Shown: in pieces, positions 46,901 through 54,225 of the stretch | Layout: each line of letters begins with the position of its first letter | Numbering within the stretch: position 1 is the stretch's first letter | NCBI RefSeq assembly: GCF_039541235.1 | Contig: NZ_BAABFV010000002.1 | Location: 248,001-312,000 of the forward strand | Direction of reading: 5' to 3' | DNA from: Kangiella marina | GTDB lineage: Bacteria > Pseudomonadota > Gammaproteobacteria > Enterobacterales > Kangiellaceae | DNA: 64,000 nt | Program-made: the position numbers and the translations under genes | Notes under the pieces: model-generated | What the model saw: only the letters and a program-made list of their open reading frames with translations | Told to the model about the DNA's origin: nothing | Databases searched by the model: none

Positions 46901-47291
46901 AACAGAACAAGATATTGCAATGGCTTTTAGTAAATCGAAAACGGCGCTGACCAATGTTGAAAGCGATGATAAAGGCTGTTGGATTTTGTCACCGCATGAG
47001 GATGATCGCTGTGAGTGGGAATTGACTGGCAAGGCGGTTGATGCCTTGGGTAACGCCATAGTCAGAAACTATGTGATTGACAGGAGTTTTGTTGATGATG
47101 GGGTTCGTTGGATCATCGATTACAAAACCGGTGACCATCAGAGCTCTGATACTGAAAACTTTATTCAGAATGAAGTAGAGCGTTATGGCCCACAATTAGA
47201 GCAGTATAAAAGCATGGTAAGCCGCGTTGAAACACGCCCTATTAAAACGGCGCTGTATTTCCCGATGTTAAAACGCTTCGTGGAAGTATAA
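43917..47291 (+). CDS. AddA-like UvrD-family helicase/nuclease
   Basis: Superfamily 1A DNA helicase with a C-terminal nuclease domain, expected to process double-strand ends together with the AddB-like protein. Walker A APAGAGKTSLL is near residue 28; AITFTRKAAAEMR follows; Walker B is DEFQDTS near 419; VGDPMQSIYRFREA, TANFRSS, MTMHKSKGLEFD and VAATRAKKRL are the remaining motifs. The nuclease end has GVVVHKQLEL near 960 and WIIDYKTGDH near 1066. Length, 1124, is typical. It starts within the last codons of the preceding gene (ATGAGTAA overlap). Whether RecBCD also exists cannot be told here. Confidence 0.88.
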   Translation: MSNVLIPPDQDVREQAIDASHSYIVQAPAGAGKTSLLTQRILNLLAVVDNPEEIVAITFTRKAAAEMRHRLIEALLSAKSPEPTEPHNKTTWRLARAVLEKDQVHQWNLLSNSHRLRVMTIDSLSSMIANQMPVLSSLGGSMSITSFAKESYQRAAESILSYLDDDDYGPHILRLLAHLDNQVEKLIGLLAKMLGKRDQWLRLLGAGELDIDVLQDGIHQIAQLRLQRLAPYRAKLEHGTLLQAIHFASGFLESGHELSALKNVTELPSFNVDNLAEWKAIAEFCLVKAGTFKKQLNKKIGLLADGDLQGDDKQTGKQLKADLKALFSDWSEVPDFADTLNDIRNLPLAVYSEDQQQILYSLLHLLRLVTGSLTVDFQSNAEADFIEIALAADRALGHFEEPSELALKLDYKIQHLLVDEFQDTSFTQYQLLSKLIAGWQEGDGKTLFLVGDPMQSIYRFREANVGLFIRTQQEGINGFAVKPLQLTANFRSSPAVIDWVNRRFNTIFPSHDDVLLGAVSYSPAEAMKSSSESHGVEFLVNFDRPDLTESEAIAKRISSIISEHPEGSIAVLVRGRSHAQDLMESLRFKGISYYAKDMEFLAHRSCVSDLMALCRLVLQPQDAIAWTALLKSPLVGLGLTDLTYLYQTFGHNYWTMLDEYQQLATLSNGGAVRLKKLRQAMMPMMDCAGRKPLSQLLETVWLSLGGPSVLLNADELSEVYSMFDLLIELEQRETNLSIDRITTALAELFANQQAEGAQVEIMTMHKSKGLEFDTVILPSLQRKKRADDHQLLLWEEFTANDEQGYLLAPIQAAEQQEPIYQLARDIQNKKAAFEDARVLYVAATRAKKRLILSSELKLKFDEEKSEWSYSSIDKRSLLYYLLPHYENVIEREFQQCVDNGESLDEGNEGPVFYDGWYRLKDSYTTPVVENQVTTMDKPSVEQDELDFDWASDIARIVGVVVHKQLELIGLGRQSFEALKRDDYQVIRRQLAESLQTEQDIAMAFSKSKTALTNVESDDKGCWILSPHEDDRCEWELTGKAVDALGNAIVRNYVIDRSFVDDGVRWIIDYKTGDHQSSDTENFIQNEVERYGPQLEQYKSMVSRVETRPIKTALYFPMLKRFVEV

Positions 47292-47329
47292 CAAGGTAAG
47301 GTATCAACCGAAGAGCAAGGTAAAGTGGA

Positions 47330-47869
47330 ATGAAGGAAAGTATTGATACTGGTCGTCTCCTCATGCGACCGCTAAAAGAGTCTGATTTCGAGGATTATTG
47401 CGAATATGCCATGGATCCTGAAGTGATGAAGTACATCATGCCAGTCTCAAATAAAAGAGAAGCTCATGACATTTTTTTGCGCCACTTTGGGGAGTGGACG
47501 GGCGAAGAAGGGCGCTGGATGGGTGCAGCTGTTATCTTGAAATCTGACGATAAGCTTATCGGCGATATCGGCTTTCGTTATGCTAGCAAGTATCACCAGC
47601 AGATAGAGATCGGTTACAAGTTCAATCGGAACTATCATGGTCATGGTTACGGTACTGAAGCTGTTAGGGAGATGCTTAAAATTATTCTCAGGGACTGGCC
47701 ATGCCATAAAATTATTGCTTACTGTGAGCCAAGGAACATTGCCTCATGGAAGCTCATGGAGCATTTTGGCATGAAACGGGAAGGGTACTTTAAGGAACAC
47801 TTTAATTTTGATGGTCGCTGGCAGGATGAAGTGGCTTATGGTTGTCTCATAAAGAATATCAAGCTTTAG
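47330..47869 (+). CDS. GNAT acetyltransferase of the RimJ/RimL type
   Basis: Acetyl-CoA-dependent N-acetyltransferase; relatives acetylate ribosomal-protein N-termini or small molecules, and the substrate here is unknown. The 179-residue protein begins with the usual TGRLLMRPLKESDFEDY, and the acetyl-CoA loop is NYHGHGYGTEA near 107; ENIASWKLMEHFGM-like NIASWKLMEHFGMKREG near 145 is the family's closing motif. It is 38 bases after the helicase gene and ends at a strong terminator. Confidence 0.88.
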   Translation: MKESIDTGRLLMRPLKESDFEDYCEYAMDPEVMKYIMPVSNKREAHDIFLRHFGEWTGEEGRWMGAAVILKSDDKLIGDIGFRYASKYHQQIEIGYKFNRNYHGHGYGTEAVREMLKIILRDWPCHKIIAYCEPRNIASWKLMEHFGMKREGYFKEHFNFDGRWQDEVAYGCLIKNIKL

Positions 47870-47871
47870 AA

Positions 47872-47897
47872 AAAAGGAGCCGTCAGGCTCCTTTTGT
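47872..47897. terminator. Terminator between convergent GNAT and DUF885 genes
   Basis: AAAAGGAGCC-GTCA-GGCTCCTTTT, a 10-base perfect stem with A-tract before and T residues after; usable from both sides. Confidence 0.92.
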
Positions 47898-47913
47898 ATT
47901 TATACTCTTAATT

Positions 47914-49776
47914 TTAGCTTTGTTCCTTAGTCTTTATCCACTCACGAATTTTTGTTTTAAGAACTGGCATTGGAAGTGCGCCGTCAATTAATACTTGAGT
48001 GTGGAACTCGCGTATATCAAATTGATCACCCAGTGCCTTCTCAGCTTCAGCTCGTAAACGACTGATTTCGCGTTGTCCTACTTTGTAAGAAACGGCTTGC
48101 CCAGGCCATGCAATATAACGCTCAACTTCAGAAATAACATCAGTATCAGCCATCGATGAGTTTTCCATCATGTAGTCAATCGCTTGTTGACGTGACCAGC
48201 CTTTAGCATGAAGACCGGTATCCACCACTAAGCGCATAGCACGAAGCATTTCATCACTTAAGCGACCATAATATTGCATTGGATCAGTGAACATGCCCAT
48301 CTCTTTACCAATTGACTCTGCATACAAAGCCCAACCTTCAGAGAATACACTTAAGCCACCAAAGCGTCTAAACATCGGCAATCCTTCAACTTCCTGCTGT
48401 AGTGAGATTTGGAAGTGATGGCCCGGTGCAGCTTCGTGAATGGACAAAGTTTCCATGCCGTATTTTGGCTGTCCCTTTAGGTTGAAAGTATTGACGTAGA
48501 ATACGCCTGGGCGCGAACCGTCTGGGCTTCCAGGCATATACGAGGCGCCAGCAGATGACTCAGCACGATAGGCTTCAACAGCGCGAACCTCGTAGTCTGA
48601 TTTAGGCTCAATATCAAACATGGTAGGTAACAACTTGTTAACTTTGGTTTGAAGATCACGATATCCTTGAAGCAGATCTTCTTCATTGTCGTAGTAGAAT
48701 TCAGGATTGCTTTGAACGTAGGCAAACCATTCCGCTAAGGTTTCTCCTTCAAAGTCGACTTCCTTCATGACTTGTTTCATTTCAGCACGAATACGAGCCA
48801 CTTCGTCTAAGCCAAACTGATGAATGTCGTCAGCCGTTAGTCCCGTGGTGGTGTAGGTTTTTAACTGGTAGTTATACCAAGCTTCACCGTTTGGTTGCTC
48901 GCTTAAACCAAAAGTATCGCGCGCATGCTCAAGGTAATCATCTTTGATAAAATCATGAAGTCTTTGATAAGCGGGCACAATCTGCTGATTGATCGACGCT
49001 TTGTACTCAGCGGTTAATCGCTCTTTATCTTCAGCAGAGAAAGACTCCGGGAGATTTGCGATTGGTTGATAGAATACACTGTCTTCTGGTGACTCTACGA
49101 CATGGGCTTTAAGTTGTGGGATAACCTTTTCCATCAAAGCTTTGGGTTGTACCACATTCTGCTCAATCCCTTGGTTCATATTGATGATAATTTGATCCAT
49201 CACCGCAATACCATCATTAACCCGCTTCAACCAGTTTTCGTAGTCTTCGACCGTTTCAAAAGGTTGCAGACTTTTGCCTGACCCCAGTTGCGCAAAAAAG
49301 CTGGCGATGTTGTTGGATTGATTGATCGGGATCAAGTGTCCCGGGAATTGTTCGCCTTCGAGCTGCATTTCGGATTGATAAACAAAAACATCATAGCTCA
49401 ATCGATCTTGACCAGAAAGCAAGCCTCTATCAATCGACTTGATTTTGTCTAACCACTTAACAGTAAAGTCATGAGACTTTTTTTGAAACTCAGGAGACAG
49501 GAAGTTAGGTAGTTGATCATTGTAGCGCTTATCGCCGATTGCGGTTGCTTGGATGGGGTTTAATGCAAGGCCCTCTTCAAAATTTTCAGCAAACAGCTGG
49601 TTCAGTTTCTCAGACGCCTGTTCAGCGGTCATCGTCACTTCTGGCTTATCATTACTAGCAGCGACTGTGGTGTCGCCCTGAGTTTGAGTTGTCATTTGAT
49701 TGTCGTCAGAGCACGCGCTTAAAGCTAAAGCGATGCTTAGACTTAGTGCGGTTATTTTTGTCATTGTATTCCTCAA
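47914..49776 (-). CDS. DUF885-family peptidase-like lipoprotein (paralogue 1)
   Basis: Exported lipoprotein of the DUF885 family, which is regarded as a group of HExxH-type zinc hydrolases, likely peptidases. The lipobox is LSAC, with the ATG at 49776 or 49764. The motif LSIHEAAPGHHFQIS near residue 440 gives the predicted zinc site (HEAAPGHH); GVFYVNTFNLK precedes it and GWALYAESIGKEMG follows. Length, 620, is normal. A second copy at 56365-58224 is clearly paralogous across its whole length. Substrate unknown; peptide or carboxypeptidase-type activity is the best guess. Confidence 0.88.
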   Translation of the reverse strand: MRNTMTKITALSLSIALALSACSDDNQMTTQTQGDTTVAASNDKPEVTMTAEQASEKLNQLFAENFEEGLALNPIQATAIGDKRYNDQLPNFLSPEFQKKSHDFTVKWLDKIKSIDRGLLSGQDRLSYDVFVYQSEMQLEGEQFPGHLIPINQSNNIASFFAQLGSGKSLQPFETVEDYENWLKRVNDGIAVMDQIIINMNQGIEQNVVQPKALMEKVIPQLKAHVVESPEDSVFYQPIANLPESFSAEDKERLTAEYKASINQQIVPAYQRLHDFIKDDYLEHARDTFGLSEQPNGEAWYNYQLKTYTTTGLTADDIHQFGLDEVARIRAEMKQVMKEVDFEGETLAEWFAYVQSNPEFYYDNEEDLLQGYRDLQTKVNKLLPTMFDIEPKSDYEVRAVEAYRAESSAGASYMPGSPDGSRPGVFYVNTFNLKGQPKYGMETLSIHEAAPGHHFQISLQQEVEGLPMFRRFGGLSVFSEGWALYAESIGKEMGMFTDPMQYYGRLSDEMLRAMRLVVDTGLHAKGWSRQQAIDYMMENSSMADTDVISEVERYIAWPGQAVSYKVGQREISRLRAEAEKALGDQFDIREFHTQVLIDGALPMPVLKTKIREWIKTKEQS

Positions 49777-49940
49777 GGATGAATCGAGAGTATTCTGTGA
49801 AAATAAACATTACCACAAAATTATTGCCTTAAATCACTTTGAAATATCTTTTTACACATAATCTTGGTTGTGTCATTATTATCTGGTCAGTCCAGATGTT
49901 TGTAAATCAACGCGTGTTACAGTGAGATTAGGGGAGTGCT

Positions 49941-50432
49941 ATGAGTCGAGATAACCGTTTAGCGAGATTAGTAAAGAAAATCGAAGGCTACCCTTCATTT
50001 TTGAGAAAGCCATTGCTGAATATGGCGCTGCGTAAAACGGTGAAGCTGGTTGGAACCGCAAAGGTTGAAGTTTTGCAGCTGACTAAAGAACACTCCCAGT
50101 TTAGATTACAAAATCGTAAGAAAGTCCAAAACCATATTGGTACCATTCATGCGGCAGGCATGGCGCTTATCGCTGAAACAGCAACCGGAATGGTTGTAGG
50201 TATGAATGTTCCTGATGATAAAGTCCCGGTGATCAAAACTCTCAAAGTTAACTTTCTAAAGCGAGCCAAAGGTGACTTAGTGGCCAAGGCTCACCTGAGT
50301 GACGAACAAATACAGGATATCCTGACTTTAGAAAAGGGTGAGGTTGAAGTTGCTGTTTCGGTGACCGATGAAGAGGGGAAGGAGCCGATAGAGTGTCAAA
50401 TGGTGTGGGCCTGGACTCCGAAGCGCCACTAA
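49941..50432 (+). CDS. DUF4442 hotdog-fold protein, putative thioesterase
   Basis: Member of the DUF4442 group, which has the hotdog fold of acyl-CoA thioesterases; activity is unproven. In this 163-residue protein the segment NHIGTIHAAGMALIAETATGM near residue 70 resembles the hotdog active-site helix, and KVNFLKRAKGDLVAKAHLS is the typical following strand pair. It is divergent from the DUF885 gene (165 bases) and its stop is followed at once by a long hairpin of the repeated family. Confidence 0.82.
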   Translation: MSRDNRLARLVKKIEGYPSFLRKPLLNMALRKTVKLVGTAKVEVLQLTKEHSQFRLQNRKKVQNHIGTIHAAGMALIAETATGMVVGMNVPDDKVPVIKTLKVNFLKRAKGDLVAKAHLSDEQIQDILTLEKGEVEVAVSVTDEEGKEPIECQMVWAWTPKRH

Positions 50433-50820
50433 AATCCATACTCGTCGCTTAGGCGGTGTTAAATCAAAAATTCTTTCTAGTCATTTACTAAAGTAAACTC
50501 CTTTTAAGAATTTTTGATTTGCCTAGCCTAAGTCTAGCCTATGAATTTTAAGTACAGTTTACATTCATATCGCAAAAACTAGATTGAGCTGTAACCCCAA
50601 TAACTGTCAACCAGAAGGCTGCTCGCTTGCGTTGGCTCAGTATCTCAGCTTAGGACTTATCCTTAGAATCTACTATTTTCACCTTATCTCTAACATTTCT
50701 TGCGATTTTGGCTATAAGGCTAGGTTTATGGCTATGCAGCTGTCCTTCTATTGGTTAAAATATGCTCCTTTTGCATAGAAATAGCGTGGAAATGCCACGG
50801 AATAGTGCTTTTGGGGATGT
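50433..50820. other. 388-base gap before prfB
   Basis: The first ~100 bases hold hairpin copy 2 of the repeated family. The rest shows no convincing gene; a 64-codon frame at 50584 has a poor start and no recognisable sequence. Two short hairpins, TATGC/GCATA (50761-50777) and CGTGG/CCACG (50785-50799), lie just before the prfB ribosome-binding site. Confidence 0.5.
50448..50532 (+). repeat. Long 3'-end hairpin element, copy 2 (after the DUF4442 gene)
   Basis: CTTAGGC (50448-50454) pairs with GCCTAAG (50526-50532), and AAATCAAAAATTCTT (50461-50475) pairs perfectly with 50506-50520. The enclosed core has TTTAC-TAAA-GTAAA followed by CTCCTTTT. It starts 16 bases after the stop codon, in the same orientation as the gene. 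Confidence 0.8.
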
Positions 50821-51919
50821 ATGTTAGAAGTTAATCCATTAAGAGAACAATTAAAAGGTATGTCTGAGCGTGTTGAGACGCTTAGGGGGTATCTTTGACT
50901 TTGATACCAAGCAAGAACGTTTAGAAGAAGTCACCAAAGAATTAGAGCAACCTGATGTGTGGAATGATCAGGAGCGAGCCCAAGCGCTGGGTCAAGAGCG
51001 TGCAAAATTAGAAGGCGTGGTTAATACCATTCTAGAATTGGAGCAGGGCGTTACCGATCACTCGGATTTGCTCGAAATAGCGGTAGAAGAAAACGATGCC
51101 GACAGTGCCGAGATGATCGAGACTGAAGTCCAAGGCTTAGAAAAAATGTTAGCCAAACTTGAGTTTAGACGCATGTTCTCCGGCGAGATGGATGAAAATA
51201 ACGCTTACTTGGATATCCAAGCAGGTTCGGGCGGAACCGAGGCTCAAGATTGGGCCAGTATGTTGCTTCGTATGTACTTACGCTGGGCAGAAAGCCGAGG
51301 CTTTAAAGTTGAAGTGACGGAAGAATCAGATGGCGATGTCGCGGGCATTAAAAGCGCGACTATCAAAGTTGATGGCGAGTATGCTTACGGTTGGTTAAGA
51401 ACCGAAACAGGCGTTCATCGTTTAGTGCGTAAATCGCCTTTCGACTCTGGCAACCGACGTCATACCTCGTTCGCATCAGTGTTTGTTTATCCAGAAGTTG
51501 ATGATGATATTGATATCGAGGTTAATCCAGCAGATTTGCGAGTTGATACCTATCGAGCGAGCGGAGCTGGTGGTCAGCACGTCAATAAAACTGACTCGGC
51601 GATACGACTGACGCATATTCCAACAGGAATTGTGGTGCAGTGTCAGAATGATCGCTCTCAGCATAAAAACCGTGCTGAAGCGATGAAGATGATGAAAGCC
51701 AAGCTCTATGAGCTCGAAATGCAAAAGCAGCGAGAAGAGCAGCAAGCATTAGAAGACTCCAAGTCAGATATTGGCTGGGGCAGCCAAATTCGATCGTATG
51801 TCCTGGATCAGTCTCGGATCAAAGATTTAAGAACCGGTCATGAGTCGAGCAGTACTCAGGCGGTGTTGGATGGGGATTTGGATAGTTTTATCGAGGCATC
51901 CTTAAAGGCTGGCGTATAA
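50821..51919 (+). CDS. prfB: Peptide chain release factor 2, with programmed +1 frameshift
   Basis: Recognises UGA and UAA stop codons and releases the peptide. The first 25 codons from ATG 50821 end in an in-frame TGA at 50896-50898, and the rest of the protein is in the +1 frame (GAC at 50897). The frameshift site is the classical one: an internal Shine-Dalgarno AGGGGG, spacer TAT, then CTT-TGA-C, so low RF2 favours the shift and autoregulates synthesis. The full product is 365 residues with the SPF tripeptide (RKSPFDSGN) that reads the stop codon and the GGQ motif ([13 protein letters not shown]). It precedes lysS, as in many Gammaproteobacteria. It is not a pseudogene. Confidence 0.98.
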
Positions 51920-51926
51920 CCTACTG

Positions 51927-52024
51927 CGCTTGCAAATACTGCGTTATATTGTAGCTGCAAATGCTCACTTACCTGCATGGTAAGCTCCGCTTTTCGCTTA
52001 CAATATGCCTTGTCTTTGCTTCGC
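51927..52024 (+). repeat. Long 3'-end hairpin element, copy 3 (after prfB)
   Basis: GCAAA (51932) and ATATTGTA (51946-51953) on the left pair with TACAATAT (51999-52006) and TTTGC (52015-52019) on the right, with internal loops. The core has CTTACC-TGCAT-GGTAAG (51968-51984) followed by CTCCGCTTTT. It starts within about ten bases of the prfB stop. Copy 3 varies in the core stem (CTTAC/GTAAG in place of TTTAC/GTAAA), keeping the pairing. Confidence 0.7.
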
Positions 52025-52146
52025 TCGTGACGGTTATATTGAGTCAATGAATTAATGTATTCACAGAAAAATGATGTGTTATTTCGTACCGTAGGTCGGT
52101 ACTTGTTTTAATAAAGAAAGTAATTAACTTGAGGTGAAGAGAAAAA

Positions 52147-53646
52147 ATGAGCAATCAAGAAACCCCAGTCGTCGACGTCAACGAACAAATTACCTTGCGT
52201 AAAGAGAAGTTGGCTGAGAAACGAAAACAGGGGATTGCCTTTCCGAACGACTTCCGTCGTGATTCCCTAGCTGCAGATATCGCTGAAGAATTTGGCGATA
52301 AAGAAAAGCCTGAGCTTGAGGAAATCGGTAAGAAGGTGAAGGTTGCTGGTCGCATCATGTTATTCCGTAACATGGGTAAAGCGAGCTTTATCACCATTCA
52401 AGATATGTCTGGCCGTATTCAGTCTTACGTGCGCAAAGATCAAGTTGGCGATGAAGTTTATGATGACTTCAAAACTTGGGATATCGGCGACATCGTTGGT
52501 ATCGAAGGTACGGTCTTTAAAACCAATAAAGGTGAGCTTTCAGTTAAAGCGTCTGATATTAAGTTGCTGACCAAGTCACTCCGCCCGCTACCTGACAAGT
52601 GGGGCGGTTTATCGGATCAAGAAACCCGTTACCGTCAACGTTATGTAGATTTAATCGTGAATGAAGACTCGCGCGCGACATTTATTGCTCGCTCAAAAGT
52701 GGTTAAAGCGATTCGTGATTTCTTAGAAGCTCGTGAGTTTTTGGAAGTTGAAACACCAATGATGCACGTGATTCCTGGCGGTGCTACAGCAAAGCCATTT
52801 GAAACGCATCACAATGCTTTGGACATGCCACTATTCCTACGAGTTGCGCCTGAATTGTACTTGAAGCGTTTAGTCGTTGGTGGCCTAGAAAAAGTTTTCG
52901 AGATTAACCGTAATTTCCGTAACGAAGGATTATCGACGCGCCACAATCCTGAGTTCACGATGCTTGAGTTCTACTGGGGTTATGCGGATTACAATGATCT
53001 GATGGATTTAACCGAAGAAATGTTACGTTACACCGTTGAGTCAGTATTAGGTAAAACCGTGTTTGACAGCAGTGGTGCGACTTACGATTTCGGTAAGCCA
53101 TTTGAGCGTATGACGGTACTTGAAGCAATTGTTAAGTATTTACCTGAAGTCTCTATCGAACAGCTGAATGATTTAGAATCGGCTAAAAAGATTGCTAAAG
53201 CTAGCAACGTGAAGATTGAAGACTCTTGGGGCTTAGGCAAAATTCAAATTGAAATCTTCGAAGAAGTGGCTGAACATAAGCTGATTCAACCAACGTTTAT
53301 TACGGCTTACCCAGCGGAAGTCTCGCCTCTAGCACGCCGTAACGATGACAATCCTTTTGTGACGGATCGCTTTGAATTCTTTGCAGGTGGCCGTGAGTTG
53401 GCGAATGGCTTCTCGGAGTTGAATGATGCCGAAGATCAAGCCGAGCGTTTTAAAGCGCAAGTTGAAGCCAAAGACGCAGGCGATGATGAAGCGATGCACT
53501 ATGACGCAGATTATATTCGTGCGCTAGAGTATGGCTTACCGCCAACAGCGGGTGAGGGCATTGGTATCGATCGTTTGGTGATGCTGTTGACTGACAGCCC
53601 TTCGATTCGTGACGTACTGTTATTCCCGCATATGCGTCCCGAATAA
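52147..53646 (+). CDS. lysS: Lysyl-tRNA synthetase, class II
   Basis: Charges tRNA-Lys. The 499-residue class II enzyme has an N-terminal anticodon-binding OB fold (residues ~60-160, [21 protein letters not shown]), motif 1 near 200 ([25 protein letters not shown]), motif 2 near 260 ([11 protein letters not shown] with the [10 protein letters not shown] continuation) and motif 3 near 480 ([12 protein letters not shown]). The Shine-Dalgarno lies in GAGGTGAAGAG. The gene is followed by two tandem hairpin elements and a terminator. Confidence 0.98.
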   Translation: MSNQETPVVDVNEQITLRKEKLAEKRKQGIAFPNDFRRDSLAADIAEEFGDKEKPELEEIGKKVKVAGRIMLFRNMGKASFITIQDMSGRIQSYVRKDQVGDEVYDDFKTWDIGDIVGIEGTVFKTNKGELSVKASDIKLLTKSLRPLPDKWGGLSDQETRYRQRYVDLIVNEDSRATFIARSKVVKAIRDFLEAREFLEVETPMMHVIPGGATAKPFETHHNALDMPLFLRVAPELYLKRLVVGGLEKVFEINRNFRNEGLSTRHNPEFTMLEFYWGYADYNDLMDLTEEMLRYTVESVLGKTVFDSSGATYDFGKPFERMTVLEAIVKYLPEVSIEQLNDLESAKKIAKASNVKIEDSWGLGKIQIEIFEEVAEHKLIQPTFITAYPAEVSPLARRNDDNPFVTDRFEFFAGGRELANGFSELNDAEDQAERFKAQVEAKDAGDDEAMHYDADYIRALEYGLPPTAGEGIGIDRLVMLLTDSPSIRDVLLFPHMRPE

Positions 53647-53653
53647 ACTGGTC

Positions 53654-53754
53654 TTTTTCACTTCTAACTTTGTTGCAGGACGTTTCTGCGGGATTCATTA
53701 ACTATTTGTTAACTCTATTCCTCGAAACGTCCGCGCCTCGTTAGAAGCGAAAAA
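53654..53754 (+). repeat. Long 3'-end hairpin element, copy 4 (after lysS)
   Basis: TTTTTC (53654-53659), CTTCTAAC (53661-53668) and GGACGTTTC (53678-53686) pair with GAAACGTCC (53724-53732), GTTAGAAG (53740-53747) and GAAAAA (53749-53754). The core is TTAAC-TATTT-GTTAA followed by CTCTATTCCTC. It starts 8 bases after the lysS stop. Confidence 0.75.
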
Positions 53755-53761
53755 TTCTGCG

Positions 53762-53831
53762 TTTAAGGTACATAAAACCTTCGCATATGATCAATTTACA
53801 AGAGTAAATTCCGCGATGCAAATTCCTTAAA
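53762..53831 (+). repeat. Degenerate hairpin element, copy 5 (tandem with copy 4)
   Basis: TTTAAGG (53762-53768) pairs with CCTTAAA (53825-53831), and GCAT with ATGC inside it. The core is TTTAC-AAGA-GTAAA (53795-53808) followed by TTCCGC. The outer arm runs into the lysS terminator at 53829. Confidence 0.55.
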
Positions 53832-53857
53832 GCCCGCGTTTCTAGCGGGCTTTTTTG
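53829..53857 (+). terminator. Intrinsic terminator of lysS
   Basis: AAAGCCCGC-GTTTCTA-GCGGGCTTT followed by a T-tract. Confidence 0.9.
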
Positions 53858-53913
53858 TATCTATCGTAGTCACTTTTCGTTAGGATATTAGCAAATAATT
53901 TGAAGGAGCTAAC

Positions 53914-54177
53914 ATGTCTTCTGACATTGATATTCGTATGGCGTTGCGCGCTTACCAAAAGATTGTAGAGCTGGGTGAAAAGCGTGGTAATAAGCATTAT
54001 TACAAAGGTATTAGTGCTTATTCAGACTTGGATGGTTACAACGTGGATTTAACCGATGATAAAGTGACTTTAAGTATTAACTTCCATAGTAAGTATAACT
54101 TGGACTATAAAAGTGCTTTAGACAAGGATGAGTTTATGGAGAAACTACAGAAGATTGATAATATTAAGGCTAAATAA
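53914..54177 (+). CDS. Small protein resembling DUF3081
   Basis: An 87-residue cytosolic protein of unknown function that I match, from memory of the family pattern, to DUF3081: an N-terminal helix (VLRVFEKI-like ALRAYQKIVELGEKRG) followed by YSDLDGYNVDLTDDKVTLSINFHSKYNLDY and a C-terminal helix. The Shine-Dalgarno GAAGGAGC is strong and the codon use resembles the neighbours, so it is probably real. It is monocistronic and convergent with fabB, the two separated by a REP-like palindrome. Confidence 0.7.
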   Translation: MSSDIDIRMALRAYQKIVELGEKRGNKHYYKGISAYSDLDGYNVDLTDDKVTLSINFHSKYNLDYKSALDKDEFMEKLQKIDNIKAK

Positions 54178-54182
54178 AGACA

Positions 54183-54212
54183 CTGGATCCCGCGGTCTAA
54201 CCGCGGGATGAC
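54183..54212. repeat. REP-like CCCGC/GCGGG palindrome, copy B
   Basis: CTGGATCCCGCGG-TCTAA-CCGCGGGATGAC: a perfect 9-base stem ATCCCGCGG (54187-54195) with CCGCGGGAT (54201-54209). It fills the 48-base gap between convergent genes and may also act as a terminator. Related to copy A at 29017. Confidence 0.7.
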
Positions 54213-54225
54213 TGTATTGTTAATA

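Noticed and set aside
50584-50778. 64-codon frame before prfB
   Set aside because: Poor start, no ribosome-binding site and no recognisable sequence; probably chance.
50821-50898. In-frame stop early in prfB as a sign of a pseudogene
   Set aside because: The stop lies in the canonical RF2 frameshift signal and the rest of the protein is intact.
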